From Betaproteobacteria bacterium SCN1 (lineage in GTDB: Bacteria > Pseudomonadota > Gammaproteobacteria > Burkholderiales > Thiobacillaceae), in the NCBI GenBank assembly GCA_008923315.1, contig WBSF01000009.1, positions 1 to 64,000 on the forward strand: a stretch of DNA of 64,000 nucleotides, in the 5' to 3' direction. This document shows positions 15,492-22,563 of the stretch, in pieces. The position numbers and the translations under genes were made by a program. Each line of letters starts with the position of its first letter. Position 1 is the first letter of the stretch. Below the pieces are notes generated by a model. That model had not been told where the DNA came from, made no database searches, and worked only from the letters and a program-made list of their open reading frames with translations.

Positions 15492-16001
15492 TCAATCGGC
15501 ATCCGGGCGTTTCCCTTTGTCCGCGCCGTCAGGCGCGCGCCACAGGCACTTGGGGCCGCGCAGGTGGTCGGGGGTGTCGGCGCGAGGACGGCTGGGGCGG
15601 CTCCAGGTACCGCCGCCGCGTGTACCGACCAGCCGCCAGCCGGCAGCGCGCAGGCTGGCACCGCCTTCCTCGGGCAAGGTGTAGGTGATCAGCCGCGTGT
15701 AGCCCAGGGCCTTAGCCGCCTTCCAGGCGGCTCCGTAGAGCTTGCTGCAGGCGTTCGGCGCGCCATCGGTGCAGAGCCTGGTGACTTCGAGGGTCCAGCC
15801 GTCGTCCAGGTGACGCGCGACCGGGCGACCGACGATGGCCACGCCGCAAATACTGTCGCTGCCGGACAGCGTGACCGCCAGCGCGAACTTCGCCCCCTGA
15901 ACCGGGCGGTGGTGTCGGTGGTGCTCCTGCACGAAGGCATTGGCGGTGCGCAGCGACACGGGCACCAGTTGCAGCCGTGGCGAGGCCAATGCCGTGCGCA
16001 C
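15492..16001 (-). CDS. XF1762-like GNAT-fold protein
   Basis: 169 residues from the GTG at 16001, which lies 4 bases after the upstream gene's stop; an ATG further up at 16103 would overlap that gene by 98 bases and adds a low-complexity stretch. The core RTANAFVQEHHRHHRPVQG, then GVAIVGRPVARHLDDG, TLEVTRLCTDGAPNACSKLY and RLITYTLPEEGGASLRAAGW, is the XF1762 family pattern with an acetyltransferase-like fold. The substrate is unknown. It is likely co-transcribed with the PP-loop gene before it. Confidence 0.8.
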   Translation of the reverse strand: MRTALASPRLQLVPVSLRTANAFVQEHHRHHRPVQGAKFALAVTLSGSDSICGVAIVGRPVARHLDDGWTLEVTRLCTDGAPNACSKLYGAAWKAAKALGYTRLITYTLPEEGGASLRAAGWRLVGTRGGGTWSRPSRPRADTPDHLRGPKCLWRAPDGADKGKRPDAD

Positions 16002-16005
16002 AGCA

Positions 16006-16848
16006 TCAATCGCCGCAGAAGCAGGCGAGCGGTTCCTCGGCGGCATCGAACAGGTCGCCCTGGTCGGCGGCGAAGCGCGCCAGGTCGGCGTAGCTGGGGC
16101 CATCGGCGCGAAACCGAGCGCCGCTGGGCTTGCTCGCCAAGTTCAGGGATTCCATGCGAATCCACCACACGGCGGCTTCGGGCCGGGCCTTGATGAGGGC
16201 CAGGCGCTGCCCGCGCGGCTTCAGGAAGCACAGATCGCAGTTGCCTTCGAGCGTGCGTCCGTTGACCGTGAGCAGGTCGAGGTCGAACGGCTGCGCCTGC
16301 CAGAAGGTGCCCACGTCGCGCACGGTGACGCCGGCATCCGCCAGCGGCATGCACATGGTTTCGTGGGTCGATTCGGTGGAGTGGCCGCGTGCGCGAATCT
16401 TGGCGACGCGCCGTTGCTCGTCGGCCCTGATGCCGATCATCTGGTCCCAGTCCGTCCAGCCCAGGTGCCGCAGGAAGCGGTGCATCGGGCGAATCTTCAG
16501 GCTGGTCGTGCAGCCGCGCGCCACGGGATTGGGCAGGTACTGGCGCTTGCGTATCAGCGCCTCGAACGGTTCGCCCTGACGGCTGGCTCGCTCGAAATCG
16601 ACCAGCATGAAGCCCGGCTCCATGGGCAGGTATTCCAGCCAGTGAATCGGCATCTGCCAGCGTTCGGCGCAGTCGCGCACGAAGCGCAAGGTCGCTTCCA
16701 CTTCCTTGCCGGTGTTGGCGAAGCAGACCACGGTGTCAGCAGGCAGGCCGCCATTGGCCTGCAACACACGCCAGAGCATGTACGCGCTGGTGCGTCCCCC
16801 GGAGAAGCTGATGCAGGTGGGTTGGGTGATCTTGAACGGGTCGTGCAT
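16006..16848 (-). CDS. PAPS-reductase-family PP-loop ATPase
   Basis: 280 residues. The PP-loop is CISFSGGRTSAYML near residue 12. Conserved Cys residues occur in ARGCTTSLKIRPM, CDLCFLK and the C-terminal CFCGD. The family activates substrates by adenylation; this ICE version is annotated as CysH-like but probably does not reduce sulfate. A GGAGAC site precedes the ATG at 16848, immediately below a hairpin. It is followed by the XF1762-like gene in the same unit. Involvement in nucleic-acid or sulfur modification is only an inference. Confidence 0.85.
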   Translation of the reverse strand: MHDPFKITQPTCISFSGGRTSAYMLWRVLQANGGLPADTVVCFANTGKEVEATLRFVRDCAERWQMPIHWLEYLPMEPGFMLVDFERASRQGEPFEALIRKRQYLPNPVARGCTTSLKIRPMHRFLRHLGWTDWDQMIGIRADEQRRVAKIRARGHSTESTHETMCMPLADAGVTVRDVGTFWQAQPFDLDLLTVNGRTLEGNCDLCFLKPRGQRLALIKARPEAAVWWIRMESLNLASKPSGARFRADGPSYADLARFAADQGDLFDAAEEPLACFCGD

Positions 16849-16860
16849 GCGGTCGTCTCC

Positions 16861-16900
16861 GTGGGCATGTCGGCGGCAGGCCGACGAGGCAGGCCATGGC
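16861..16900 (-). promoter_or_regulatory. Structured leader element, partial copy E
   Basis: Stem GTCGGC/GCCGAC (16869-16885) preceded by GGGCATG and followed by CCATGGCGG. It has the third hairpin and the ATGGC tail of copies A-D but not the other two stems. It ends 12 bases from the start codon of the PP-loop gene and would border its ribosome-binding site. Confidence 0.45.
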
Positions 16901-16941
16901 GGCCGGAGACGAGCGCGCACGCGCGGCGGTGGCCGCGGTAC

Positions 16942-16970
16942 GAAGAAAGGAAAGCCCCCGGATGGGGGCT
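16942..16970 (-). terminator. Terminator after the DUF3085 gene
   Basis: On the minus strand AGCCCCC/GGGGGCT closes a four-base loop and is followed by a pyrimidine-rich TTTCCTTTCTTC tract. It lies 28 bases past the DUF3085 stop codon, so the PP-loop gene needs its own promoter. Confidence 0.65.
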
Positions 16971-16997
16971 GCGAGGGCCCGCGCGGCGGTTGCTGCG

Positions 16998-17351
16998 CTA
17001 TGCCGGGGGAACCACCTCCAGCGACAGATGCGTGGCGGTGGCGGACAGCATCAGGTCGTCCGTGCCGTGCAGGATGCGTGCGAAGACGCCTTCCTTCGGA
17101 TCGAAGAACTCGCCGAAGTCGTCGCCGCCCAGTTCGGCGCGTGCCAGCTCCCACCAGTCATCGAACGGATCGGTATCCGGGTTGCAGCCGACGGCATAGG
17201 CCAACAGCTTCACCCGACCGTCCGGGCGTCGTTCCCCGCGCTCGGCGAGGAAGTACACGCCCTGATCCTTGGCGAGGATCACGCGGCCCTGAGTGGCGAT
17301 CGCCTCGGCCAGCACGGGGCGCAGGTCGGAGCCTCTGAATCGCAGGGACAT
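16998..17351 (-). CDS. DUF3085 family protein
   Basis: 117 residues starting MSLRFRGSDLRPVLAEAIAT after a GGAGA site. The pattern GVYFLAERGERRPDGRVKLL, then YAVGCNPDTDPFDDWWELAR and ELGGDDFGEFF, is the DUF3085 signature. The function of the family is unknown; it occurs on ICEs and plasmids. Terminator-like hairpins lie on both sides, so it may be transcribed alone. Confidence 0.82.
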   Translation of the reverse strand: MSLRFRGSDLRPVLAEAIATQGRVILAKDQGVYFLAERGERRPDGRVKLLAYAVGCNPDTDPFDDWWELARAELGGDDFGEFFDPKEGVFARILHGTDDLMLSATATHLSLEVVPPA

Positions 17352-17375
17352 GATTGAAATCTCCTGTGTGGAATG

Positions 17376-17413
17376 GAAAAGAAAAGGCCCTCCACCCGGA
17401 TGGATGGAAGGCC
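17376..17413 (-). terminator. Terminator-like hairpin upstream of the DUF3085 gene
   Basis: GGCC and TCCA pair with GGCC and TGGA across one mismatch. On the minus strand it is followed by a TTTTCTTTTC tract. It would end transcription from the genes at 17444-18468. Confidence 0.5.
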
Positions 17414-17443
17414 CGTGGGGCATGCGGCCGGTAGGCTTCGGCG

Positions 17444-17662
17444 TCAGCCGTAGTGCCGCCGGGCCTCCTGCCATGGAACGAAGCGCGCATCACCGCCAGT
17501 GGAGATCGGAAGCTGCAAGCTCCCGGTCTCTTCCGCCGAGAAGCACGTCGCCTGGTCGAACGGGACCCAGCCGAACTCGTTGGACCAGAAGCCGGCGCTG
17601 TCGCCGATGGCCGACTCGTTGGGCGAATACACCACCCAGCAGTCGCCGGCCTTGGACGTCAT
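17444..17662 (-). CDS. Small hypothetical ICE protein (72 aa)
   Basis: 72 residues, MTSKAGDCWVVYSPNESAIG onward, with conserved-looking aromatic residues (GFWSNEFGWVPFDQA). The ATG at 17662 overlaps the preceding gene's stop by four bases, which fixes the start and indicates translational coupling. No named domain recognised. Confidence 0.7.
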   Translation of the reverse strand: MTSKAGDCWVVYSPNESAIGDSAGFWSNEFGWVPFDQATCFSAEETGSLQLPISTGGDARFVPWQEARRHYG

Positions 17663-18468
17663 GCCGGCACTGCCTGGCGGCGGGCCGCTTTGGCGTCGAT
17701 CACGCTCACGTCGATCAGGCGCCAGCGTCCGTCGTCGATGAGCCGCTCCAGCACTTCGCCGAGCATGTCGAAATACACCTCGTCGTGCCGATCGACCAGC
17801 TCGCCGTCGCGGCGCAGTTCCACCACGTAGGTGTCCCCGCCGCGGTCGTAGAGGATCGTCACCTGGCCCTCGAACTTTGCGGTCGAGACCGTGAAGCTGA
17901 TCGCCGGCGGGGTCTCGATGATCTTCGACGGCTTGGGATCGACCCAGGTGAAGTCCCGGGCGCCCGCATCGACCAGCATGTGGGTGATGCGCCGGAACCC
18001 GTCGGGCGCCGGCATTTCCTCCAACTGCTCGATGAGCTGGCCCAGCTCCATGCACTGCGGCTCGGGGATGGGCAGCTTGGCTGGCGCGGAGCCGAGAATA
18101 TGCCTCGTGATGGTGTAAGGCGTGCCATCCGAGGTTTTCTCGGTGATGACTTCCGGGGTGTCCGCGCGCAGGCCGTCGAAGCGGTGGCGGGCATACGGTT
18201 GGACATGCACCTTGGCGCCTTCGCTGGGAACGGCGGTCACCAGGTTGGGGTCGAGCACCGCGAACTCGCTGGGTTTGAGCTTGACGACGATGGCATCGTC
18301 CGTCGCGGCGACCACCTTGCCGTCGAAAGGCTGGGGATCGAAGGCGAAGCCCAGCGCCGAAGGCTGCGGCTGATCATCGAACACACGGTACTTGATCGAC
18401 CGCACGTTGCGGGGCACATGACCCGCGACAAGCGAAGGCATCAGGGTCTTGATGAGAGAGCGATCCAT
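17659..18468 (-). CDS. Hypothetical ICE protein (269 aa)
   Basis: Starts at 18468 after GGAGATTC. The first part (RSIKYRVFDDQPQPSALGFA, then FDGKVVAATDDAIVVKLKP) reads like a beta-rich domain. The C-terminal part (FEGQVTILYDRGGDTYVVEL, then HDEVYFDMLGEVLERLIDDG) resembles a small alpha/beta domain. I do not recognise a family. It is coupled to the 72-residue gene downstream and has a structured leader upstream. No export or membrane signal is seen. Confidence 0.7.
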   Translation of the reverse strand: MDRSLIKTLMPSLVAGHVPRNVRSIKYRVFDDQPQPSALGFAFDPQPFDGKVVAATDDAIVVKLKPSEFAVLDPNLVTAVPSEGAKVHVQPYARHRFDGLRADTPEVITEKTSDGTPYTITRHILGSAPAKLPIPEPQCMELGQLIEQLEEMPAPDGFRRITHMLVDAGARDFTWVDPKPSKIIETPPAISFTVSTAKFEGQVTILYDRGGDTYVVELRRDGELVDRHDEVYFDMLGEVLERLIDDGRWRLIDVSVIDAKAARRQAVPA

Positions 18469-18503
18469 GGGAATCTCCTTGAGGAAAAACAAGGGATTCC
18501 CTG

Positions 18504-18529
18504 CCCACAAGGGAGAGGTCCCTTGTGGG
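18504..18529 (-). promoter_or_regulatory. Simple hairpin in the leader of the 269-aa gene
   Basis: A perfect 11-bp stem CCCACAAGGGA/TCCCTTGTGGG with a four-base loop, 36 bases upstream of the start codon. It is the longest uninterrupted stem among these gap hairpins and does not resemble the others in base sequence. Confidence 0.6.
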
Positions 18530-18584
18530 TGGATGGACGCGGTACGTCCGTAGGAAGAAACGACCAGCACGGTTTCCCGCGCTT

Positions 18585-18652
18585 GCAGCCTCGAAGGTCT
18601 TGGCTGCCTGGGCATGTGTCGGCAACGCCGACGAACATGGGGCAAGGATGGC
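18585..18652 (-). promoter_or_regulatory. Structured leader element, copy B
   Basis: Stems GCAGCC/GGCTGC (18585-18607) and CATGT+GTCGGC/GCCGAC+ACATG (18613-18639), then ATGGC 16 bases beyond the inner stem, as in copy A. The first hairpin of copies A, C and D is weak here. Relative to copy A the inner stem bases change on both sides together. It lies in the 282-base leader of the 269-residue gene. Confidence 0.65.
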
Positions 18653-18720
18653 CCTGGAGTGAGCGGTCCGCCCGTAGGAAACCGCACCGCGCCGCATCCG
18701 CTTTCCTTCGCTGCGGGCAA

Positions 18721-18744
18721 GAAAAAGCCCCTCGGAAGGGGCTT
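18721..18744 (-). terminator. Terminator after the 92-aa gene
   Basis: On the minus strand AAGCCCC/GGGGCTT is followed by TTTTTC. It begins 7 bases after the stop codon at 18751, isolating the structured-leader unit downstream. Confidence 0.75.
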
Positions 18745-18750
18745 GGGGGG

Positions 18751-19029
18751 TCAAGCTTCGTAAACGAAGTAGTGCTCGCGCTGGCGCGGGAAGAAGACAT
18801 GCTTCCATGTATCGCCGCTGGTGTTGCCACCGTCGAACACGACTATTTCGTAGTCGTCCACGTCGGTGTCCACCAGGTCGGCGCTGGCGATATGGCGCAT
18901 GTGCAGCGTGCCACGCATGCGCTCGAATACCAGGATCTGGCCGATGGCGTCGTCCTGGCTCATGGCATTGACGCAGGCTCCAAGCTGGTGCTCGAAGTCG
19001 AGCGCGGGCGAGATGAGGTCGGGGAACAT
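18751..19029 (-). CDS. Hypothetical ICE protein (92 aa)
   Basis: 92 residues, acidic in the middle (SADLVDTDVDDYEIVVFDGG) with aromatic C-terminal strands. The start at 19029 follows an AGGAGCAC site. No recognised domain. A terminator follows directly, and an inverted repeat ACCAGCCCG/CGGGCTGGT (19052-19084) precedes it. Confidence 0.65.
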   Translation of the reverse strand: MFPDLISPALDFEHQLGACVNAMSQDDAIGQILVFERMRGTLHMRHIASADLVDTDVDDYEIVVFDGGNTSGDTWKHVFFPRQREHYFVYEA

Positions 19030-19123
19030 GAGGGTGCTCCTGTGAAAATGAACCAGCCCGGCTCCGGGCAGGAGACGGGCTGGTATGGGGGAGAAAGAGG
19101 AAGGATGGCGCGTCGCGTGGCTG

Positions 19124-19861
19124 CTAGGACTCGGCCAGCGGCAGGCCCGGTAGCACGGAAGCGTCGGCGTCGAGGATCAGGATGCGCACGTCGGCCTGGC
19201 CAGCCAGTTCAAGGATGTTCGCCAGGTCGTCCGGCATGCCCTTGTTCCGGTGCTCCTGCCGAAGCTGCTCGGCGGTGATGCCCTCGGCATACTCCAGGTT
19301 CTGGTCCGTCCAGGGCGTGGAGATCAGCTTGATGCCGATCGCCGGGCTGTACGGAACCCGGAACGCGATGAACAGGAAAGCCTCCGGCGTGGCGAGGTCT
19401 GCCAGGTTGGCGAGGTAGTGCCAGGTATCGACGGTGATGTGCTCACGGCTGATTTCCCAGGCCCGGCTGAAATACCCGGTCTCGAAACTCAGGCGCTGCA
19501 CGACTTCCCGCGCGGCCTCGGCCGAATAGGTGTCACCGACGTGGACCGGACGGCCGTCGAAGTCGTCGCCATGGATGGCATAGACCACGGCGCCGATCAC
19601 GCCTTGGCCGCTGACGCCCTCACCGGCATCGCATTCGGCCAGCACCTCGGCACTCACGGGGTGAGGACCATTGCTGACCACGGCGAAATCGCTGGTGACG
19701 ATGCAGGACGATGAAACCAGCTCCTCGTCGGAGAGGTGTTCTTGGCTCTGGTGGATGTTTCGCCAGACATGCGGGCTTCCGTCCTCGTAGCTGATGCACA
19801 GCGTGCGGACGATTTTCAGATTCCAGTAGCCGCGGAGAAAGGGATTGGGTTTCTGGGACAT
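19124..19861 (-). CDS. Hypothetical ICE protein (245 aa)
   Basis: 245 residues from the ATG at 19861 (GGAGAGTT site), beginning MSQKPNPFLRGYWNLKIVRT. It has mixed alpha/beta character, with GVIGAVVYAIHGDDFDGRPV and AFLFIAFRVPYSPAIGIKLI. I could not assign a domain; a DUF5983-type relationship crossed my mind but I cannot support it. It is preceded by a perfect leader hairpin and reads with its neighbours. Confidence 0.65.
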   Translation of the reverse strand: MSQKPNPFLRGYWNLKIVRTLCISYEDGSPHVWRNIHQSQEHLSDEELVSSSCIVTSDFAVVSNGPHPVSAEVLAECDAGEGVSGQGVIGAVVYAIHGDDFDGRPVHVGDTYSAEAAREVVQRLSFETGYFSRAWEISREHITVDTWHYLANLADLATPEAFLFIAFRVPYSPAIGIKLISTPWTDQNLEYAEGITAEQLRQEHRNKGMPDDLANILELAGQADVRILILDADASVLPGLPLAES

Positions 19862-19899
19862 GGGAACTCTCCAGATTTGAATAATGGAGCCAATCCCCG

Positions 19900-19922
19900 C
19901 CACCGGGAATTGGACCCGGTGG
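19900..19922 (-). promoter_or_regulatory. Leader hairpin before the 245-aa gene
   Basis: A perfect 8-bp stem CCACCGGG/CCCGGTGG with a seven-base loop, about 40 bases upstream of the start at 19861. Confidence 0.55.
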
Positions 19923-19941
19923 GTTGAAAGTGGAAAATGCG

Positions 19942-20628
19942 TCAGGCGGCGCTGATCGTCGGCGTCTGGGCCAGTCGTTCGGCGACGCGATGGCGCACAC
20001 TCAGGCGGAAATGCTCGTCGTTGATGCCGGCGAGCAGGTTGGCGGCCTCCAACGCGATCAACGCCGAGGCCTCTTCGATGTCGGTGGCCACGATGGCCTT
20101 GCGCAGTTGGTCGCCGAGTTGGAGCGCCTGCGAGGACGTTCTGAAGACCTGTACCTCGCGGCTCAGGTAGCAGCCGTGGCCACCGAACTCGAACAGCCTT
20201 GGCTTGCTGCAATACCAGCAGCCCTCGAACTGGATGGCGGTCAGGTGATGGCCGTCATCGAAGCGGGAGGCGATCAGAAGCAAGGCTTCCAGGTCGGCGC
20301 TGTCCTCGAACTGGTGGTGCTCGATCAGGTTCTCCAGCTCCCCGTCCTGGTCAGCGCCGAAGTGCGCGGCCAGCCGTTCAAGCAGAGGCGGAATCGACAA
20401 CTCTTCGTCGTCGGGCATGGGGATGCCGAGTTGTGCGGCCAGGTTTTCCAGACCGTCCAGCACATCTGTCCATCGCGGATTATTGGTCTCGGCGATCTGG
20501 GCGATGTAGGCCTGCCCATTGCTGGGATGGTGTTCGTCCAGCCTGAAGGCACCGAACAGTGCCTTGATGACGGGAGTAACGTGGTCGAGCACGAGAACGC
20601 CCGTGCCTTCGTAGTAGTTGTTTGCCAT
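19942..20628 (-). CDS. Hypothetical ICE protein (228 aa)
   Basis: 228 residues from the ATG at 20628 after an AAAGGAGCC site. The first half is acidic and helical. The second half has CWYCSKPRLFEFGGHGCYLS, a Cys-containing beta hairpin that may bind metal, then two helices ending RHRVAERLAQTPTISAA. No family recognised. It lies in the block of conserved, uncharacterised ICE genes. Confidence 0.65.
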   Translation of the reverse strand: MANNYYEGTGVLVLDHVTPVIKALFGAFRLDEHHPSNGQAYIAQIAETNNPRWTDVLDGLENLAAQLGIPMPDDEELSIPPLLERLAAHFGADQDGELENLIEHHQFEDSADLEALLLIASRFDDGHHLTAIQFEGCWYCSKPRLFEFGGHGCYLSREVQVFRTSSQALQLGDQLRKAIVATDIEEASALIALEAANLLAGINDEHFRLSVRHRVAERLAQTPTISAA

Positions 20629-20730
20629 GCTGGCTCCTTTCGGGGAAGTGAGCGGAGCCAGCCCATGCGGACGACGGCATCCGCAGGGAATCGCCCAAGG
20701 CCGTTGGCGCCGGGCGATGGGGAAGAAATT

Positions 20731-20762
20731 GAGGGACATGGCCTTGTGGGCGCATGTCCCTC
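20731..20762 (-). promoter_or_regulatory. Hairpin between the 130-aa and 228-aa genes
   Basis: A perfect 10-bp stem GAGGGACATG/CATGTCCCTC with a 12-base loop. A second small stem GCGGA/TCCGC lies nearer the downstream start. Unlike the terminators it has no T tract. Confidence 0.55.
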
Positions 20763-20803
20763 ACGGGGGGGATCGAGAGGACGGTGGCGTGCCGGAGACC
20801 GGC

Positions 20804-21196
20804 TCACCAGCCGTTGTAGTTCACCAGCAGGTCGGCGATGACCTTGCGGCGCTCCAGATCGAGACCGTCGAAGTCCGACAGCCCGTGGAAGTGGCAGCGC
20901 TTGAGCATGGCACCGCCCTCGCGCGCGTTGTAGAAGCTGACCATGGCGGACAGGAACATGCGTTCGCCGCTGCTCAGGACGCCGAGGGCATCGTTGAGCC
21001 GCAGCATGTCGGGACGCAAATCCCACTTGGTGTTGGCCTGGTTCAGGCCTTCACGGGTGCCGTCGCCGAACCACTCGGGACCAGCAATCTCGACACCGCG
21101 CTTCCAGGCCTCGAAGAAGGCTTGGGGCGCGGCAGCGAAACGCTGATCTTCCCGCATGATCTGATCGACGACTTCCCGCGGCAATAGCTGGTTCAT
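20804..21196 (-). CDS. Hypothetical ICE protein (130 aa)
   Basis: 130 residues, mostly helical, with MLRLNDALGVLSSGERMFLS and ending VIADLLVNYNGW. It starts at 21196 with an upstream GGAGAAATC site and lies 21 bases below the 70-residue gene, so the two are probably co-transcribed. No recognised family. Confidence 0.65.
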   Translation of the reverse strand: MNQLLPREVVDQIMREDQRFAAAPQAFFEAWKRGVEIAGPEWFGDGTREGLNQANTKWDLRPDMLRLNDALGVLSSGERMFLSAMVSFYNAREGGAMLKRCHFHGLSDFDGLDLERRKVIADLLVNYNGW

Positions 21197-21217
21197 GACG
21201 TGATTTCTCCAGTTGGA

Positions 21218-21430
21218 TCAGGGAACGGCGAGCTGGGACCAGCCGCCTCTTTCGAGGGCGCGTTGAGCCGCGGCATAGCTGCGGAAGTACTCGCGGGATT
21301 CCCGCGAAACGGGACCTTCGGTATCGCGCGTGCCGATGTAGTGGCCGGCGGCGCTTTGCAGGACTTCGAGCGGCAGGAACTTGCCGCAGTAGGTCAGGGC
21401 CAACTGGCCGAAAGAGGCTTGCTGGGACAT
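21218..21430 (-). CDS. Small hypothetical ICE protein (70 aa)
   Basis: 70 residues from the ATG at 21430 after an AAGGAGCC site. The sequence MSQQASFGQLALTYCGKFLP, then REYFRSYAAAQRALERGGW, looks like a short helical protein. It is preceded by a 332-base leader that contains structured element copy C and a terminator. Confidence 0.65.
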   Translation of the reverse strand: MSQQASFGQLALTYCGKFLPLEVLQSAAGHYIGTRDTEGPVSRESREYFRSYAAAQRALERGGWSQLAVP

Positions 21431-21562
21431 GGACGGGCTCCTTGGAAAAGCGGGGCCTCGTCCCTCACGGGATGGCAGCTCCCGCACGCGGTTGGAAAAA
21501 AAGCATCGGCGTCACGGGGACGCGCGTCCGCGAGATTGATGCGATGCGGACTGGTGGGTGAC

Positions 21563-21628
21563 GCGGGAGAGACCCGCGGCAGCCTGGAACCCTGGCTGCT
21601 GGCATGTGCTGACGAATCAGCGAACATG
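21563..21628 (-). promoter_or_regulatory. Structured leader element, copy C
   Basis: All three stems are present: GCGGG/CCCGC (21563-21577), GCAGCC/GGCTGC (21579-21599), and CATGT+GCTGA/TCAGC+ACATG (21603-21628) with a four-base loop. The outer CATGT/ACATG pairing is identical to copy B while the inner stem differs on both strands. The ATGGC tail of copies A, B, D and E is not evident. Confidence 0.65.
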
Positions 21629-21704
21629 CGGGCAGCTTCGTGCGAGGGCCGCTCGGCGTCAGTGGGAAAACGGCATCCGGCCCAGCCCCGATTGATGGGC
21701 GCAG

Positions 21705-21737
21705 AGAAAAGAAAAGCCCCGCATCGAGTGCGGGGCT
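21705..21737 (-). terminator. Terminator after the 185-aa gene
   Basis: On the minus strand AGCCCCGCA/TGCGGGGCT closes a five-base loop and runs into TTTTCTTTTC. It starts 25 bases after the stop codon at 21763. Confidence 0.75.
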
Positions 21738-21762
21738 GTCAGGAGGGTGCGGTGGCGCTGGG

Positions 21763-22320
21763 TCAGTCGGGCTTGTCGCCCAGGACATGCTGCTTCCACA
21801 AGTCGAATGCCTGCTCGGGCGGAAGCTCGGCGAGGATGACGATGGGCTGGGCCTGCCGGCTGCGCAGCTTTGCAAAGTACGCCGCGCGGTCGGCAATGGC
21901 CTTGAGCTTGATGCCCTTGATGAACAGCAGTTTGCCGTCCTTGATGAACAGCACCTTGTTGCCGATGTCGCGGTTGAACGCGGCTCGCACCTTGCGTTCC
22001 GCGTGCATGGCATCGGCCAGCTCATCGATCAGGAAGTCGAGCGTCATGTCGATGTAATGAGGATCTTCGCCCTCCTGGCCGAGATCGAGCGGCGTGGGCG
22101 GCAGGCCCTTGGCGAAGGCTTCGGCCTGAGCCAGCAGCGCCGCCTTGCCGTTGAGTGCGCGTAGGAACGTCGATCCGCCATGCCCGTCGTTGCGGGCCTC
22201 GGCGATGGGAGTGTCGTCGAACACGATGGTGGCGGTGAAGCACAGCGTTTCCTCGCTGGCGAAGTCGGCCACCTTGAGGTTCTTCAGCGTGATGCGGTTT
22301 TGCTTGGTGATGGTTTCCAT
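21763..22320 (-). CDS. Hypothetical ICE protein (185 aa)
   Basis: 185 residues from the ATG at 22320, beginning METITKQNRITLKNLKVADF. An N-terminal beta-rich part (ETLCFTATIVFDDTPIAEAR) precedes helical segments and LFIKDGKLLFIKGIKLK. It lies downstream of the cytosine methyltransferase gene with structured leader copy D between them. No named domain recognised. Confidence 0.68.
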   Translation of the reverse strand: METITKQNRITLKNLKVADFASEETLCFTATIVFDDTPIAEARNDGHGGSTFLRALNGKAALLAQAEAFAKGLPPTPLDLGQEGEDPHYIDMTLDFLIDELADAMHAERKVRAAFNRDIGNKVLFIKDGKLLFIKGIKLKAIADRAAYFAKLRSRQAQPIVILAELPPEQAFDLWKQHVLGDKPD

Positions 22321-22359
22321 GGGAAGTCCTGAAATCGACCGGGCGGCGACATGCCCCTG

Positions 22360-22382
22360 ACGGGACGTGGCGACCATCCCGT
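22360..22382 (-). promoter_or_regulatory. Simple hairpin in the leader of the 185-aa gene
   Basis: Stem ACGGGA/TCCCGT enclosing 11 bases, 40 bases upstream of the start at 22320. It is in the same relative position as the simple hairpins below copies A and B. Confidence 0.45.
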
Positions 22383-22459
22383 GGGTTGGAGAAAGGAGGC
22401 ATCGATGCCCCGGTGGGCAGCGTTCGCCGGTGAGATGCCGAAGCGAACTGGCGGGTGGC

Positions 22460-22539
22460 GTGGGCGGAACCCACGGCAGCCTGGACACCCTGGCTGCGGG
22501 CTGCTGCCGATACATCGGCAATGCAGGAAGGAGAATGGC
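22460..22539 (-). promoter_or_regulatory. Structured leader element, copy D
   Basis: Stems GTGGG/CCCAC (22460-22474), GCAGCC/GGCTGC (22476-22497), and CTGC+TGCCGA/TCGGCA+GCAG (22501-22526), followed by ATGGC. Here even the outer CATGT/ACATG pair of copies B and C is replaced by CTGC/GCAG, a two-sided change that keeps pairing. It fills most of the gap between the methyltransferase and the 185-residue gene. Confidence 0.65.
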
Positions 22540-22563
22540 GCGGCCCGCAGGCTGCGTCGCCGA

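Noticed and set aside
16001-16103. ATG start at 16103 for the XF1762-like protein
   Set aside because: It would overlap the PP-loop gene by 98 bases and add low-complexity sequence; the GTG at 16001 fits the coupled spacing.
9582-22382. The repeated hairpins as a CRISPR array
   Set aside because: The units differ in sequence and lie one per gene gap, with no regular spacers and no cas genes.
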